Below are positions 1-12,840 of a stretch of 64,000 nt of DNA, one piece after another. The translations under genes and the position numbers were made by a program. The notes beneath the pieces were generated by a model, which worked only from the letters and a program-made list of their open reading frames with translations, did not search any database and was not told where the DNA came from. Source of the DNA: Vanilla planifolia (Eukaryota; Streptophyta; Magnoliopsida; Asparagales; Orchidaceae). Numbering within the stretch: position 1 is the stretch's first letter; the number at the start of each line of letters is the position of its first letter. The stretch is taken from assembly GCA_023846275.1 (NCBI GenBank), contig JAIUJO010000083.1:1141774-1205773 (forward strand), written 5' to 3'.

Positions 1-1290
1 GAGTGGCTAACCAAAATAGAAATTCATTTTAAAATTTTTATGATTTCAAACTTTTAAATTCTTTATAATTATGGCAAATAGGGTTATCATCTTTTATGAA
101 CATTTGATGTTTGTTCAAGTAATATTTTATTAGAAAGCATTTAAGTTCTTAAAAATCATATAAATATTCAAATATATTTTTATATATAAATTTTTATTTT
201 AATTATAATAATATTTTTTCCTAAGCACTTTCAACCATTAACCCTAAAGGGCCTAGGCAAAATAGCATCTAGCATCTAGAGGCATGGGCCTTGGGGACCC
301 CCACAAGCAAAGAACCTGATCAAGCTCAAGTATCGATTAAGTTAGGTTACTATCATAGTCTCTTGGTTAATTTGTTGAAGGCATTACTTATGAATAGGCT
401 CAGGTGAAACGAGTCATGTTATGCTCTTTAATAAGTTTAGGAAATTCGAGTTAGGTTAGACCCATACATGCCCACTGATGAGTCGGGTCATGGCTTCTTG
501 GGAACACCTTGTGGTGGCCAACCCACTGGGCTAATTGTAATATATAGTTGATGTATTATGAGCACAACATACTTAAACTATTTTATAATGTGAGACAAAA
601 CAAAACCTTTTAAAAACTTAAGATTTCTACACTGACTAATCATGCATTTTTGTGATCAAGCAGTCTAGAACACACTCGTATTTATGAATAGTTAACATTC
701 TTTAGTCGTTTATCTAGAATGGATGATCGAATGGTAGAGTCTTTTTGCTTGTTTGAACAATAATCTAATCATCGTTACTATCCATTCAACTTTCCAATCC
801 AACACTCAAACCTTATCTAGTCAAGGGTAAATCTAAGCCCTTTTATCATTTAGGTTGATATAATGGTTACCACTATATTCACTTAAGTAATTGTACCATC
901 ACCTTTGTCTGTTACTATTAGCTTTGTAAAGAGTTTGTTTTAGCTATTATGCAATTTATTTTTGGAGTTTTTTATTTTAATTATAAACGGGATCATTTAC
1001 TAGTCTCAAAACTATTGAATCGAACTTGAAAATTTTTATACAAATATGAGTGAAGTTCAAACACAGAGCAACACTTTTCTATATAATTATAAGAGCAATG
1101 GATTTTCATTGATTTCCATTTCTCCTACTTCCCTTCATAATAATTTTTGTATTTGCTAGTAACATCTTTTCATTCGTTTGTAGTACTACTCTTGTTTTAA
1201 AAATTAAAGGTTTAGGGTTTTTGTTAGCAAAAATTGTAAAGTTTCAAATTTTTTTATATATCTTAAATTTCTCAGATTTTGGTATCTCAT
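1..1290. other. Gene-free left flank
   Basis: I recognise no gene here. Positions 240-540 are less A+T-rich than the surroundings and contain a short direct repeat (agcatct agcatct near 263-277). Positions 700-900 faintly resemble the repeat unit found further right (a run about a variable numbered position and 'ccaacactcaaac'), too weakly to call. The rest is A+T-rich sequence without open frames above 60 codons. Confidence 0.6.
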
Positions 1291-1974
1291 TGCAGCATCG
1301 ATATATATTTGTTTTAACTCTACCAGCTTCTACAAAAGGGAGCAATTAGTAGAATACTGATGAAAGATTGGGGGTTTGTTATACGCACAAGTTTTAGTCA
1401 ATTCACTTAAAAATCTTTTGTACATTGTTTATTATTCAAAAATTTTATTTTAATCAAAATTTTTATAAAAAAGCTTTTTTAAACTCAAAATTTTTTCTAA
1501 TTTTTGGAATAAAAATTTGTTAAACATACAATTCATCTTTCACTTATTATTCATTTTTTCTCACATGTTTTACAACAAAAAACACATAGTTTCTTGACCA
1601 AGGAAAAATCCTTTCCATTCTTATTTCTACACATGGTTATATTAATATATTTTATCAATTGACATCTTCTTTTGACATTAATGCCATTCTAATGTTGTTT
1701 GCCTATCATATCTACAAGAAAAGCTAGATAATCAATTAGTATGCTACTTAATTATGTCATTAACATCAAAATATCATAAATAAATGCTCATGGGACCAAT
1801 AACCTTTTTTTTGTTTTATGATGACTTACCATCTAAGTTTATGATAATGTAATTGAATGCATTATAAGAAAACATTTGCTAGATATTATCAAGTCAAGCT
1901 AGATTTGGAAGTATTTAAAGCACATGCTTGAGCTCCCTTTCACTCAAGAACTTCCCTAAAAACAACGCTTAATT

Positions 1975-1987
1975 TCTCCCCCTATTA
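1975..1987 (-). other. Polypurine tract of the copia fossil
   Basis: On the minus strand this reads TAATAGGGGGAGA. It lies just downstream of the RNase H end, where a copia element primes plus-strand DNA synthesis. SIRE-type elements carry 'AGGGGGAG' tracts at this place, and some carry a second one nearer the LTR. The role is assigned from position and composition only. Confidence 0.5.
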
Positions 1988-2739
1988 TCATCATAAAAAT
2001 TCTTCTAATTCTATGGAATAAATCCTTACTTAGAAGCTTGTTAATGTGCTAACTTGCTGCATGTTGTTAGCAACAAATGTAATGTCTATTATATTTCATT
2101 CTTCATAGTCCTTGATGAAATGGTTCCTAATATCTATTTTTTCAAACTTATAGTGCTTTTATAAGGTTTTGAGTTAAGCAAAAAAGTACTCAAATTGTCA
2201 TATTTTTGTGGAATTGTTTGCAAATGTAATCTCATGTCATCTAATTTCCTTTTAAAATAAAAAACTTTTTACTAGAAATCCTCCTAATTCCATATGTTGT
2301 GGTTCATTTCTTACTAAAAAATAGTTCCATTTTTTTTGCTAAATCATTATTTTAAGAGGTGCTAAAAAATCATTAAATACCTCAAATGCTTTTCTTATGT
2401 ATTCAAGAACCTACATAATCTTTGTAGCCATATCTTGTTAGATCATGAACTAACATAATTTTGTGATACAAAACCTTATTAACTTTGTTTCAAAGAGTTA
2501 TCAAAATTTACTTTTTATAACTTCTACATAGAAGTCCTTGGGGCTTGATTGAAATTAATCAAAAAATTATAAGACTAAAAGCTATACAGGTCTTCTAATA
2601 GTCAAGTAAAGCTTGAATCATTTCTTGGTATACCTTGAAATATATTAAGTTTTCTTTGCCATGTTTATTCAATAGTATGGTGGGACTCTTGAAAGTAGAA
2701 ATTCATTTGATGTTCACAAGATCCCAAAATTTTAACATC

Positions 2740-3010
2740 TAATTTTTATATTTTATTTAGGATATAAGGATACCTTTCTTATCCTACTTAACTTTCAATC
2801 CAAAAAAATATGGGACCACACACATTATGTTGTAGTCAAATGCAACAGCCATAAGCTTACCAAATCATTCACATAAGTCCAAGTCGGTTGATCCAAATAT
2901 GATGTCATCTACAAAGTCTTCGATTCGAAGATATTCATCAGCATAGTCTATAATGAACAAAGTCTAATCTACATTCCAATCCTAAAATAATGTTTGACAA
3001 GAAATCTACT
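2740..3010 (-). repeat. Copia RT segment, first of two copies
   Basis: This segment contains the RT active-site region and the following piece that reads like 'EFGKLM...YF.GL.VK'. It is matched by a second segment about 0.85 kb to the right (3630-4035): shared strings include 'cctttcttatcctacttaact' against 'cctttctcatcctacttaact', and 'ttaccaaatcatt.acataagtc'. Both are on the minus strand. The pair means either a duplication inside one element or two nested copies of the same family. Confidence 0.65.
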
Positions 3011-3629
3011 AAGTATGTTCATAATAAGATCTTTGTTCTTCTTGCAATTCATATGATTTTCTCATTAGCTTATGCACATGATTTTGATGAAGAAAATGTT
3101 GAATACATTCCAACTATCCTACATACACTTTCACTTAAATAACAACATTTAAATGACATGTATTAAGAAAGAAGTAAAACTAAACTTGTTGTCTTCAACC
3201 TTACTACTGGTTCAAGTATTCCTTCTAATGTTAGTCCTATTTGATTATATCCCTTTACCACTAGCCTTCTCATATTTTTAATGATGATGAAAATATCATT
3301 TACTTTTTATTATTGAGTGCCCACATTTTTCTACAATAATGTGGTCACTTAGAATGTCTATTAATTCTAAAAAAATCACTCTCACAAACAAGTTAAAACC
3401 ATCCAACATATCCAAATAAAAAAATTCTTTCCTTAAGGTTTCACTTGATGAGGTACAAATTTTGAAATGGATGCACCATATACAATTTCTTTTTGAAGAG
3501 AGGCATTGGTTTGTACACCAAAGGAGAGGTCACTTAAGATTACATCTCTAAGGTGACTTTCATTCCATGCTAACTCCTTTGATGCAACTACTTCCTTATT
3601 TTATAAGTTTTGACATCTCATTTATATAC

Positions 3630-4035
3630 TTTGTTGAAGTTCAAGGGTACCTTTCTCATCCTACTTAACTTGCATTCAAGAAAATAAGAAGCCTCATTGA
3701 TTATGCTTATCTGAGATCCTACACCTACAAGGTTACCAAATCATTACATAAGTCATAGTTTGTTGTTCCAAATATGGTATTGTCTAAATAATGTTGGACT
3801 AGAAGAAGTTAATCAACACAATCCTTGATAAATAAAGTTTTGTCTAGATTCCCAACCTAAATTAATGTTTGTGTAAAAATTGATAAAGTTTGTCATTCTA
3901 GGATCTTTGTTTATCTACCAATTTTACTTTTCCAAAGTCTTCAATCTCTTCTAAATCTAACACTTTGTTTTGATGCATAATTTCATCAAACACCACTTGA
4001 GTAGATTTCATTAAACTAATTTTACTAATTAAATA
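3630..4035 (-). repeat. Copia RT segment, second of two copies, with upstream linker
   Basis: This is the counterpart of 2740-3010. The active-site neighbourhood is visible as DNTIFGTTNYDLCNDLV. Further upstream on the minus strand a stretch reads STQVVFDEIMHQNKVLDLEE, which resembles the linker between integrase and RT in SIRE-type copia elements ('S.NVVFDE'). It has diverged more from the consensus than the first copy and is also a fossil. Confidence 0.6.
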
Positions 4036-4089
4036 GCTTAGGGGTTAATCTATTTGAAGATAATTATGCAGACATAGACTCTATTATCT

Positions 4090-4345
4090 TTATTTCTAAT
4101 GTCCAATTCGTACCTACTTATTGATATAACTCTACTATCAAAAGATGCCTAAGTTTTCATATTTGGGTTTCTTGTTATTGAAAAGTATATGTAATATTTT
4201 ATTCATAATTGGTTTGATAATAAATCTATTCAGACATTTATATAACTAGAATGGCTGAATTATTATGGCATTATGATTTTGAGATCCTATATCACCAAAG
4301 AAAAGTAAAAGTGGCAACTAACATTTTTATAAAGATATAAAAATT
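4090..4345 (+). mobile_element. Ty3/gypsy (chromovirus-like) RNase H relic
   Basis: The plus strand near 4250-4325 reads RMAELLWHYDFEILYHQRKV followed by KVATN. This matches the end of chromovirus RNase H and the start of the connection to integrase (family pattern 'RRW.E.L.DYDF.I.YHPGKANVVADALSRK'). Upstream, pieces resembling 'ALKIW..YLYG....Y.DHKSL' can be made out. No other part of this element is visible: on the right it meets the block copy at about 4530 and on the left the copia fossil. It is broken in several places. Confidence 0.7.
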
Positions 4346-5259
4346 GTTCATTACATAACACAAATGGAACTTAATATAATTGAATGATATTTACCAATAA
4401 TATCAAATAGAATGTAATTTACTGCATTAGTCTTTATGGGATTTTGATAGCAAGACATTATTGTCTTATGCTAGCTTGGTGATGCGAGGAAGATTAAAAG
4501 AAAAAGAGTTTTAGGTAGAGATTGTAATTGAAAACTAATTAAAAATGATGTTTTCTACCCTAAAAATTAATATTTTACCTATTAAGGAAACAATTTTTTG
4601 CATAAACAAATAGGTTAGATATATGTTGACAAAATAGTCAGGCTTATGCGGTATGGAGTAAACTATAATATTACATGCAGATTCCAGACTTACATCAAAC
4701 TTTTTTGAAAGATTGTGTGATGCATATTATAAGCTACTATTGTTTAACACAACATTCTAGGATAAAATAGAAGTCAACAAAAGAGTATATTTGAAACAAT
4801 TAAGAATATGTTAAGTCTATGAAAATTAGGTTTCTTATGTAGTTAGGATAAGTATTTTTCTTTTAATTAGTTTGCTTATAATAATAATTGTTAATCTAAC
4901 ATATAAATGACACTTTATATAATATTATATAATATATTATGCTATTATTTGTATGTTAATATTAACAAATTAACAATACCCTTCTTGATATAAATATGAT
5001 TTTAGAAACTATTAAGAAGATACACTTAATCAAAGCATGAATTAATAAACAATAGCTTACTCCATGAAAGTTTTGTTAAGAAAATAAAGAAAGTTAATAT
5101 TTAGAGAGAGGATATGGTAGTGTAAAAGATAAGTGCAATAAAAGGCATTATAATGTATGGAAAATGAGGATATTGAAATAAATTGTTACATTACATTACT
5201 TAAAGAAAGTTTTTTTATTATCATTAGCCAGAGAATATACTATTTTTGTTCTTAGCTCA

Positions 5260-8200
5260 ATAATTAAAGCACAACATACAACTAGAGCATAGCAAGGGGT
5301 GGACAAACAAAAAAAATACAAAATGTGCAATGTAGGAAAGCTCTAATAAAGCCACAGTAATGCATCTTTTATTCAACGTAAGAGTAAAAAAATTTGTACC
5401 CATTTCACATCATTGTACTAAAAATTGTAGGAGTATCTTTGCTATCCAATTGCATAATTATGTGATCGAATGATTGTAATCTCATCCTCTTTTAAAAACA
5501 CCAAATTAGATGCTCTGTCTAATCACATCAATTTGAGATCTCATAGTCCAAGTTTGATCTGCACATAAGAGCTAAATCTAACAAACAAATCATCATTTAG
5601 ATTTAGCGATTCAAATTTATTCTTAATTTCTAAATAGTTCTTTTAATCTTATCCATCCAATCGAGAAGGCCTGACAATCAAATTGTTTTGTAGCCTTCCT
5701 ATCAAGTGGCTCCTATGTAGTGACTCTTTTAGTTGTTTGGATTTTTATAATTTTTTAGTTAAACACTATTATGGATTTTTTAATTTAAATAATAATGAGT
5801 AGTTAGTTAATTTTGGCAAGTGCTTTTAGTCATTAAAAATGTTTATGAAAAAGTAAATTTTTAAACAACATAGACTGACAATTTTTTGCAAAATATGAGA
5901 ACTTTTTAAGTCGTGATATTCAAACATTTAGTTGTCGATGCTCATCGACATTTTCTTATGGTACATGCTTCAATTATCTGACTAATAATCTCTACCTTCT
6001 TTCAAACAAGCTAAGTTCTCCATTTTCTTTAATTATAATTGGCTTAATTAAAACACTTATTTCTTAATAAGCTTTCATCAAGCATATGATTTTTTTATTA
6101 ATTTTGATTTTTTTTCATTGAATTATTTTATTCTATTACCATGTTAATTATGTTTTATAATCGTAGTTGTATTTTTCTTTTATTTTGTTTTGAGGATTTA
6201 GCTCTTTTGGAACAATATTTTTGTGAATAAGAATAGTATATGTTGGTCCTAAAATGGTTTGTTATCTCAAATCTAATAATTAAAATCAAATATTATATGT
6301 TACAACATTGATCAATTAATTTCAACTAAAATATTATATATGTATGTGTGTATGTATGTTGTACAAATTGGATTTTAATGATTAAGTTTAGAAAACTCAA
6401 ATAAAATAATTAAATAAATAAAAATAGTTAAATAAAATCCTAAAACTTTAAGCTTTACTAAGGATCTTCCAAACAAATAAGTTATAGTTGAAATTATGAT
6501 TTGTGTTAAAGTCCTATATCATTAGATATAAGTAACTTTGAGCAAAATAGATTTAATGAAATTGATTAGATCATTGATTATTTCAAAAAATTGTAAATTT
6601 GTGAACAATTTACTAAATATAGATTAACTCTCTTTAAGTGATGATGAAAAGTGGAAGAATTAAATTTGAAAGATTACAATAAGCATAAATTATGGGGGAA
6701 CGTTAATGTAATATGGCGTACATGTATGGGAGCTTATCATTAATTGTTATGCATTTTACTTTTTTAAATAATTTATGTTTTAATGAATTTTATTAAAAGT
6801 TTTGTTATCATCAAGAAAGAGACTATTCAGTTGACTTGATCCCTTATTGTGATGTTTTGTTTGATCATCATAAACGTTAAGTATTACTAAAGAATTTGTT
6901 TAAATAAAATTTAAATTTTAGATAGACGATACTTTTATTCAGGGTAATCTTTTAAAGGAAAGAAAATCAAAGGTGAAATTTTGTGATGATCATTTTTGTT
7001 GGATTGAGAAATAACTAAGAGAAATGTTTTGAATTTAACTTTAGATATTATAATCACTCATTGAAGGCAAAAAAACTGAATTTGATTTAAATAAATCATT
7101 CTAGAACCATGAAGAATTTAAAATCTGGATCAAAAGTCAACAATCTAAAGAATTATTTTATTATTAATCACATCATTTGAAATTTTATATTAATAACTTA
7201 TTTTTAGGATTAAATTATAATTATAAAAATTAATTAGTAAAAAATAATTGCATAATTAAAAAATACAAAAGAAAAACCTATTGCTAATAATAATGAAAAG
7301 CATCTGGTTAGAGCATAACTCCTAAATGTGGGTAATTAGGTTTATAAGATTGATAAAATAACAACAAAACTCATAAAATAATTTTTGTTCAACACATAAC
7401 TTACATATCAAAATTTAATACAGTATAAGTGTATTAGAAATAAGGGAAATGACTTTAAAGTGAACCATGGGATTACTAAACCCAAACAATGCACTCATTA
7501 TGTGGTATAAGAAAATTCTTATAAAACAATTATAATTCTTCATTCATGCAATGTGGGACTAGAACATGTAACCGTTTTGCATGACTATACTTAAGATTAT
7601 TGGAGTGATTCTGTCATCTAATCAAGCAATTATGTAATCAAATGATCATAATGTCATTAGCCATTTGAAAACACCTAAGTAGATTTTTGTTCGATAATGA
7701 AATTTCATAATCGAACACTTCTTGACTATCCATGCATGATTGCTAAATCTTTTCATTATATCACAATTTAGATCTACTAGTGCAGTTCAAATAATGCTTA
7801 TTTAATCCAATCCATCTAATCTTGTTTTTCTCATAATCAAATGATTTAAGAGCCTTTAGATCAAGCGGTTCTTATGTAATGGCTCTTTTAACCATTATTT
7901 CAAGACATTAGGATTTTTATATTTTATCTATAATGACTAGTTGATCAGTTTCAAAAGTTCTTTTAGTAACTAGAAAAATGTTTATAAATAACTAAATTTC
8001 TGAATAAAAAAATTTATAGGAAAATTTTCAACTCATATTTAATGCATTAGCACCTAATGCTCATCATCACATCCTTATTCTTTGCCCTTCACATATCAAA
8101 CTCATAATGTTTACTATCTTCTCAAATGAGTGAAATTCTTTATTTTTTTAATTAATTCAATTAAAATACTTGTACCTCACTCAATATTTTTTTAGTTCAT

Positions 8201-8260
8201 TTAAAATACATGTACCTTACTCAATATTTTTAAGTATAAAGTTTTTGTTTGTTTTAATTT
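5260..8260 (+). repeat. Left arm of giant inverted repeat, block copy 1
   Basis: The arm consists of two direct copies of one unit about 2.2 kb apart (compare 5420-5530 with 7600-7710, or 6110-6180 with 8265-8330). Its reverse complement is found in 8940-15770. Good anchors are the plus-strand stretch 6880-7000 against the reverse complement of 10385-10500 ('gatagacgatac.ttt.att' against 'GATAGACAATGTTTGTATT'), and 6250-6320 against the reverse complement of 13540-13650 ('tctcaaatcta'). Compared with copy 2, the outer unit lacks its first part (present at 33600-34910 there). Confidence 0.75.
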
Positions 8261-8939
8261 TTATTTTTTGTTACTAAATTATTTTATTTTTTCCAAGTTT
8301 GTTAGGTTGAGAGGCCATAGTAGTCAATTTCTACTGTTTTGTTATTTTATCATTTTAACCTACATATCATTTGACAAAAGTGTTATATTAGTTATATTTT
8401 TTTTATGTATTATTAGGGGTAAATGTTGGCTTCATTTTAAGTTGAATCATCTAAAAATCATTAGCCTTTCATTTTTTATTTAAACAAATTTTTTGATATT
8501 TTTTTAAAATTTATTAAGAAAAGAAAGTCAACAAATTTTAAAATAATAGTTAAGTTTTTTTTAAAAAAATTTAATATTTGATAAAACATACTTTTAAACA
8601 CATATATAAGTTCACTAAAAATATATATTAAAGTAGTGTTTTAAATATTCTCCAAGAAAGATAAATTTTTATTCCAAATAGTTCATCCCTCCCTCACTAA
8701 ATAACACTTCATAATGACAAATGATGAAGTTTAGATCAATAAGGGGTTGAATTATTGTGAATAAAAGTTTAATTTTCTCACAAAATAACTTAAATAAGTT
8801 TTTAAAAAGTATTTTATAAAATTTTTATTATTAACTTAAAAATATTAATATTTATTTTAATAATAGTAAATTATAAAAAACATTAAATAGAAAAATCAAT
8901 AAGAAGAAAAATGCACAATAATGATATTTAGGTGATTCT
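8261..8939. other. Centre (loop) of the inverted repeat, block copy 1
   Basis: This is the region between the two arms. I could not extend the inverted pairing confidently into it, so at most about 0.7 kb is unpaired. It is A+T-rich. The 71-codon open frame at 8268-8483 is hydrophobic, T-rich and resembles no family I know, and its counterpart in copy 2 is not open, so I do not call a gene. Confidence 0.5.
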
Positions 8940-11429
8940 ACTTAAAAAATTTATATCTAGTCCTAACAAAATGTTGGGAAAACAACTTTATAAAAACCAT
9001 TTACCAAAAGACGTATGGGCTAGGCCCTCATAAAAAAACAAGTTATGACAGCTTCACAACAAAATAAAATGACAATAGAGGAAAAACATTTGGTGACAAA
9101 ATCAAAATCAATGTAGCTAAAACCCTACAGTTAATGGAATGATAAAAGAGGCACAACTTTCTTAATTAAATCAATTAGGAATAGAAAAAATTAATAACTT
9201 AGTTGACTTGTGAAGAAGGTTGTAATTAAGATTTTGAAGAGTAAAGGAAGTAGCTATAGCAGTGACAATTGACATGGGCTACTAACAGCTTAAAACTTTT
9301 CTTCAAATTGCATAAACATTTAGCAATCCATTTTGTTTAGAACCTCTTTTGATTATAGAATTTTTCAAATAGATAAAAGTATTTATTAAACGAGAAAAGG
9401 AGCATTATTTTATCATCTTTTTTCTTATTTTTTTAGATGAAAATTTATTATTTAAATAAAATATTTCAAAGGCTTAAAAATAGCTAAAGAGATGTTGCAC
9501 AAGAGTCACTTGATTAGAATGAACTGAGACTATTTGTTCAAGAAAACTACATACTGGATGAATGAGATTTGATGAGGATGTTTAGAAAAATAATTTGAAC
9601 AAAACCATTAAATTTATCTTGATATGATGGATAAATGTATTAGGCTTTATAAAAAGATGGAGAAGATCAAGAACATTTGATCATGAAATTACACGATCAG
9701 AAGATTCAAGTTAGTCCAATAATTTGGAAGTATGCTATGTAAAAATAAGGCTTTGATTTCGTGCCGCATTATGAAAGTGAATATAGATTTTTTGTACATA
9801 AAGCTTACATGTTTCTTAAGGATAGCTTATTTGGGTTGACTGTCCCCTACTTTGCTAAAAAGGTCTATGCTTGTGTTGTCGGTGACGATTTAAAAACTGT
9901 GTATATGGATACAAGAGAAATAACCCTTTCTGAGACCCTAAAAACTATTTTCATAGTTCTACATAGCATAGTAATTGACTAACGAGTTTTGGGACATGCG
10001 TTCAAGACCTCTTAACAATAGCCAACATGTTTTAGGAGCTGTAAAGACTTTTGGTTCTTTCATTAATAATTACTATTATTTTAATTAAAATTAATATTTA
10101 AATTAATTATTAAAACTAAAATATACATTTTATAGAATTTATTAAATAAATACTAAGATATAATTAAAAAATAATATAAATTATATAGTAAATGAAGATG
10201 AATTATGTTTTTTAAGACCAAATATCTTTTAGAATATTAATTTTAATAAAATTTAATTTTTGTATCTTTTGATAAATATTTCAATAGAGCTAACCTTTTA
10301 ATCAAATTAAAACTGTAGTACCTAAAATTTAATTCGAAAATATATCCTTTGAAAAGTTTGTTACACAAAGTAAAATGGTTTTCATAGGATTTCACTTATG
10401 CTACACTTTTTTTAAGTTTTCCCATTAATACAAACATTGTCTATCAAATATTTAAAAATTAACTTAAACAATTTATTAAACGTACTTTGATTTTATTATC
10501 AACAAAGAGAATACCATGGCAAGAGGTGAGTAACACAATAACCTTTATATTTTGGAGATAAAAAAATCTTTAATAAAATTAATAAAAATATAAATTATTT
10601 CTAAAACGAATGTACAAATAGTTAAAGATAAGCACCCCTTACATGTGCACTATTACTTGATTAATGTTGTACCGTTATTTATGATAATTTCTTTAAAATG
10701 AATTCAATTTCTATTATTTTTAATCTTTTTTAATCACTTAAAGGGTCCTAATTTAAATTTTATAAATTATTAATAACCCTAAAATTTTATGAAATTTTTA
10801 AGAAATTATTGAAGTAGTTTATTTATTTAAGAAAACCACTTCGCTCCAATTACACTTTACTGAATGATGTAGCTCACACAATTCTTTTAAAATTGATTTA
10901 GCTCTTTTTTGTAGAAATTACCAATACAAACTATTTAAGGTATATTGGATGATGACTGATTCAAAATTTGTAAAAAACATTAATTATTATGATTATTTGA
11001 TTACTCTTATGTTTAATGAATCAAGGTTTAAATGTTTAGCATTTTATTGTAATATGCTTATTTTTTGTGAAACAAGTTTACATCTAGTGAATAAGTCATG
11101 CATTTTTTAAAATGGTGAACTAATTATCTTCAAATTACCTTGGAGTGTTCAGCAACCTTCAAAAATTAAAGACATGTGCATTAGTTTTGATAAGATTTTT
11201 TTACTTTAAATTAGAATGTTAGCCTATTGATTTTAAGACACATTTTTTTCATATTAATTTCAAATCATATTTTGGCATCTAAATAGTTCATCTTCTTCTT
11301 GATTAAGGAAATGAATAGGATTCAATTTTTTAATCTCTCAAACCTTTAATTAAAATCTTACTTAAACTATTCATTTATTTAAGAAACATGATTCTATTTC
11401 CCAATCAATTTTTCCTTGGTTAAATCATA

Positions 11430-11800
11430 CTCTTGTATATTTGTCAAATTCTATGTTTGGTTGATTGTTAAACATTAATTAAATAAAAAATAATAATTTT
11501 ATTAATTTTTAATAATTAAGTAATAAGACAAATTTAAGGTACATCTCAATTCTGCTAGAATGCAAAGTTCTAAGGCTGAGCTTAAGCCAAAGCAGTCATT
11601 TGTATTCATTATTTTCTTGGTTAATTCAAACTCCTATATGTATCCCAATTTTTATATTAAAATTATTGCTAAACCATAATTAAATCAAAAAATAATTATG
11701 ATAATATTTTCATAATTTAATATAAAAAAATTAAGCTACATCTTAATTATGCAAGAATCTAAAGCTCTTGGCCTGAGCTTAAGCTAAAGTTGGGATTTGC
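11430..11800 (+). repeat. Tandem pair of about 200-bp units
   Basis: Two adjacent related units: 'cttggttaa.tca.actc.t.tat' at about 11413 and 11618, 'aaccattaattaaat.aaaaaataat' style strings at about 11470 and 11673, and 'gcctgagcttaagc' at about 11575 and 11772. The period is close to 200 bp. They lie inside the copy-1-specific insert and are moderately diverged. Confidence 0.55.
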
Positions 11801-11929
11801 AATTGTTGGGGCCAGTGACTCGAACAAAATTGGTTAGTGTAGTCTGCTGTAGTCCTTAATTTCGTTGGGCTATATAACACCCAAAATTGACATGTAATTG
11901 TGTAACCATATAAGTTAATCATGTGATTA

Positions 11930-12840
11930 ACTTGTGAGCACACAAGGGGGAGTTCGCCCATTCTTGACTCACAAATTACATCGTGTAAATGCTTATAAAG
12001 TGCACATCACTTTTGTACTATACAATGTGGGACTATTCTTTTCCACTTGTCTATTTCCAAAATTAAGAGTGCTCATTGCCATCCGATTGCTAATTTTTGT
12101 GATGCATAGACGAGACCACCTCTCCTTCTAAGTGGTGTTCTTAATTGATCCAACACTCAAACTAATGAGCTCATAAGAGGGTTGCTACGTCATCCACTAA
12201 AAGTGATTCTTCCTTGCCTGACATCCAATTGTCGTGAACTCATCTAACTTCATAAGATGTCTTTTCTCATGAATAATCATTTTTTAATCATGTGGCTTTA
12301 AATAAACAATTTGGAACCCTATGGTTGAGATCATTCTCATTTTTATAGTTGAACAATCAAATGATCCAGATCTGATCTGACTTGATTAATGGCTTAGATC
12401 AATTCTAGCTAGATCTAACAACTCAAAACACATCTTGCCTTTACAACGTTTCATTGGATGGCTGTAATTTTCTCTGAGGCAATCCAATAGCTCCAGTCAA
12501 TCATGCCTAATGAGTAAAAAACTTGTCATTATATATGTCATTGAAATAGTCATTTTAGAGTTTTGAGCCATTTGAAAAAGCATTTTAGGATGTTTGGTAA
12601 TAGCTTTTTAAATAGTTTTTGCTTGATTTTTAAATGGTTATTTGAAAACTTTTTCTATAAATACCTAATTATTATGAATAAAATAACTATTAAATGTGAA
12701 CAAGATTTTAACAACTGAAAGAAGGGTTTCACCATATTCTATTGACATAAATATCTCCTAGTAGCACCCACAGACTACAACTTGAAATTTCAAATTCTTT
12801 AAGTAAGCCTAATTCTTCTAAGCTTTTATTTTCTGAATTC
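11930..12840 (+). repeat. Extra member of the arm-unit family inside the insert
   Basis: This shares the order of landmarks seen in the arm units at 5300-6000 and 7450-8100: a 'cttataaag' string, 'caatgtgggacta', a stretch about a 'cc..tgcta' box followed by 'ctcat..cc.ccttttaa', and a downstream 'tcttttag..att' region ending near 'ttctataaata'. It has diverged from them. Its presence in an independent insert shows that the unit is a dispersed repeat and not peculiar to the palindrome. Confidence 0.5.

Larger units (their letters stand above)
1640..4035 (-). mobile_element. Ty1/copia retrotransposon fossil (SIRE/Maximus-like), 3' half
   Basis: Read on the minus strand, high to low coordinates, this holds a pre-RT linker, reverse transcriptase, an RNase H end and a purine-rich tract, the order of the 3' half of a copia element. 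The best landmark is the RT catalytic-site neighbourhood near 2880-2950, reading FVDDIIFGSTDLDL, nearly the plant copia consensus. At 2050-2150 the frame resembles the end of RNase H that reads 'KHIDIR.HF..' in the family. Sequence below about 1800 should be the 3' LTR, but I cannot fix its edges. The element is old and broken in many places (well over ten). No gag, protease or integrase is recognisable. Confidence 0.75.

Noticed and set aside
263-277. Short direct repeat considered as a target-site duplication
   Set aside because: The two heptamers are immediately adjacent with nothing between them, so they are a micro-duplication and do not flank an insertion.
8268-8483. Hydrophobic 71-codon open frame resembling a membrane protein
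   Set aside because: T-rich sequence gives runs of Phe, Leu and Ile by chance. The counterpart in block copy 2 (about 39630-39850) is not open.
7290-9990. Interpretation of the inner units as one short transposon with terminal inverted repeats nested in a larger one
   Set aside because: Inverted pairing continues outward well past 7290 and 9990 (6690-7000 with 10400-10700, and 6250-6320 with 13540-13650). A single long palindrome with tandem units fits better than two nested elements, though that history is not excluded.
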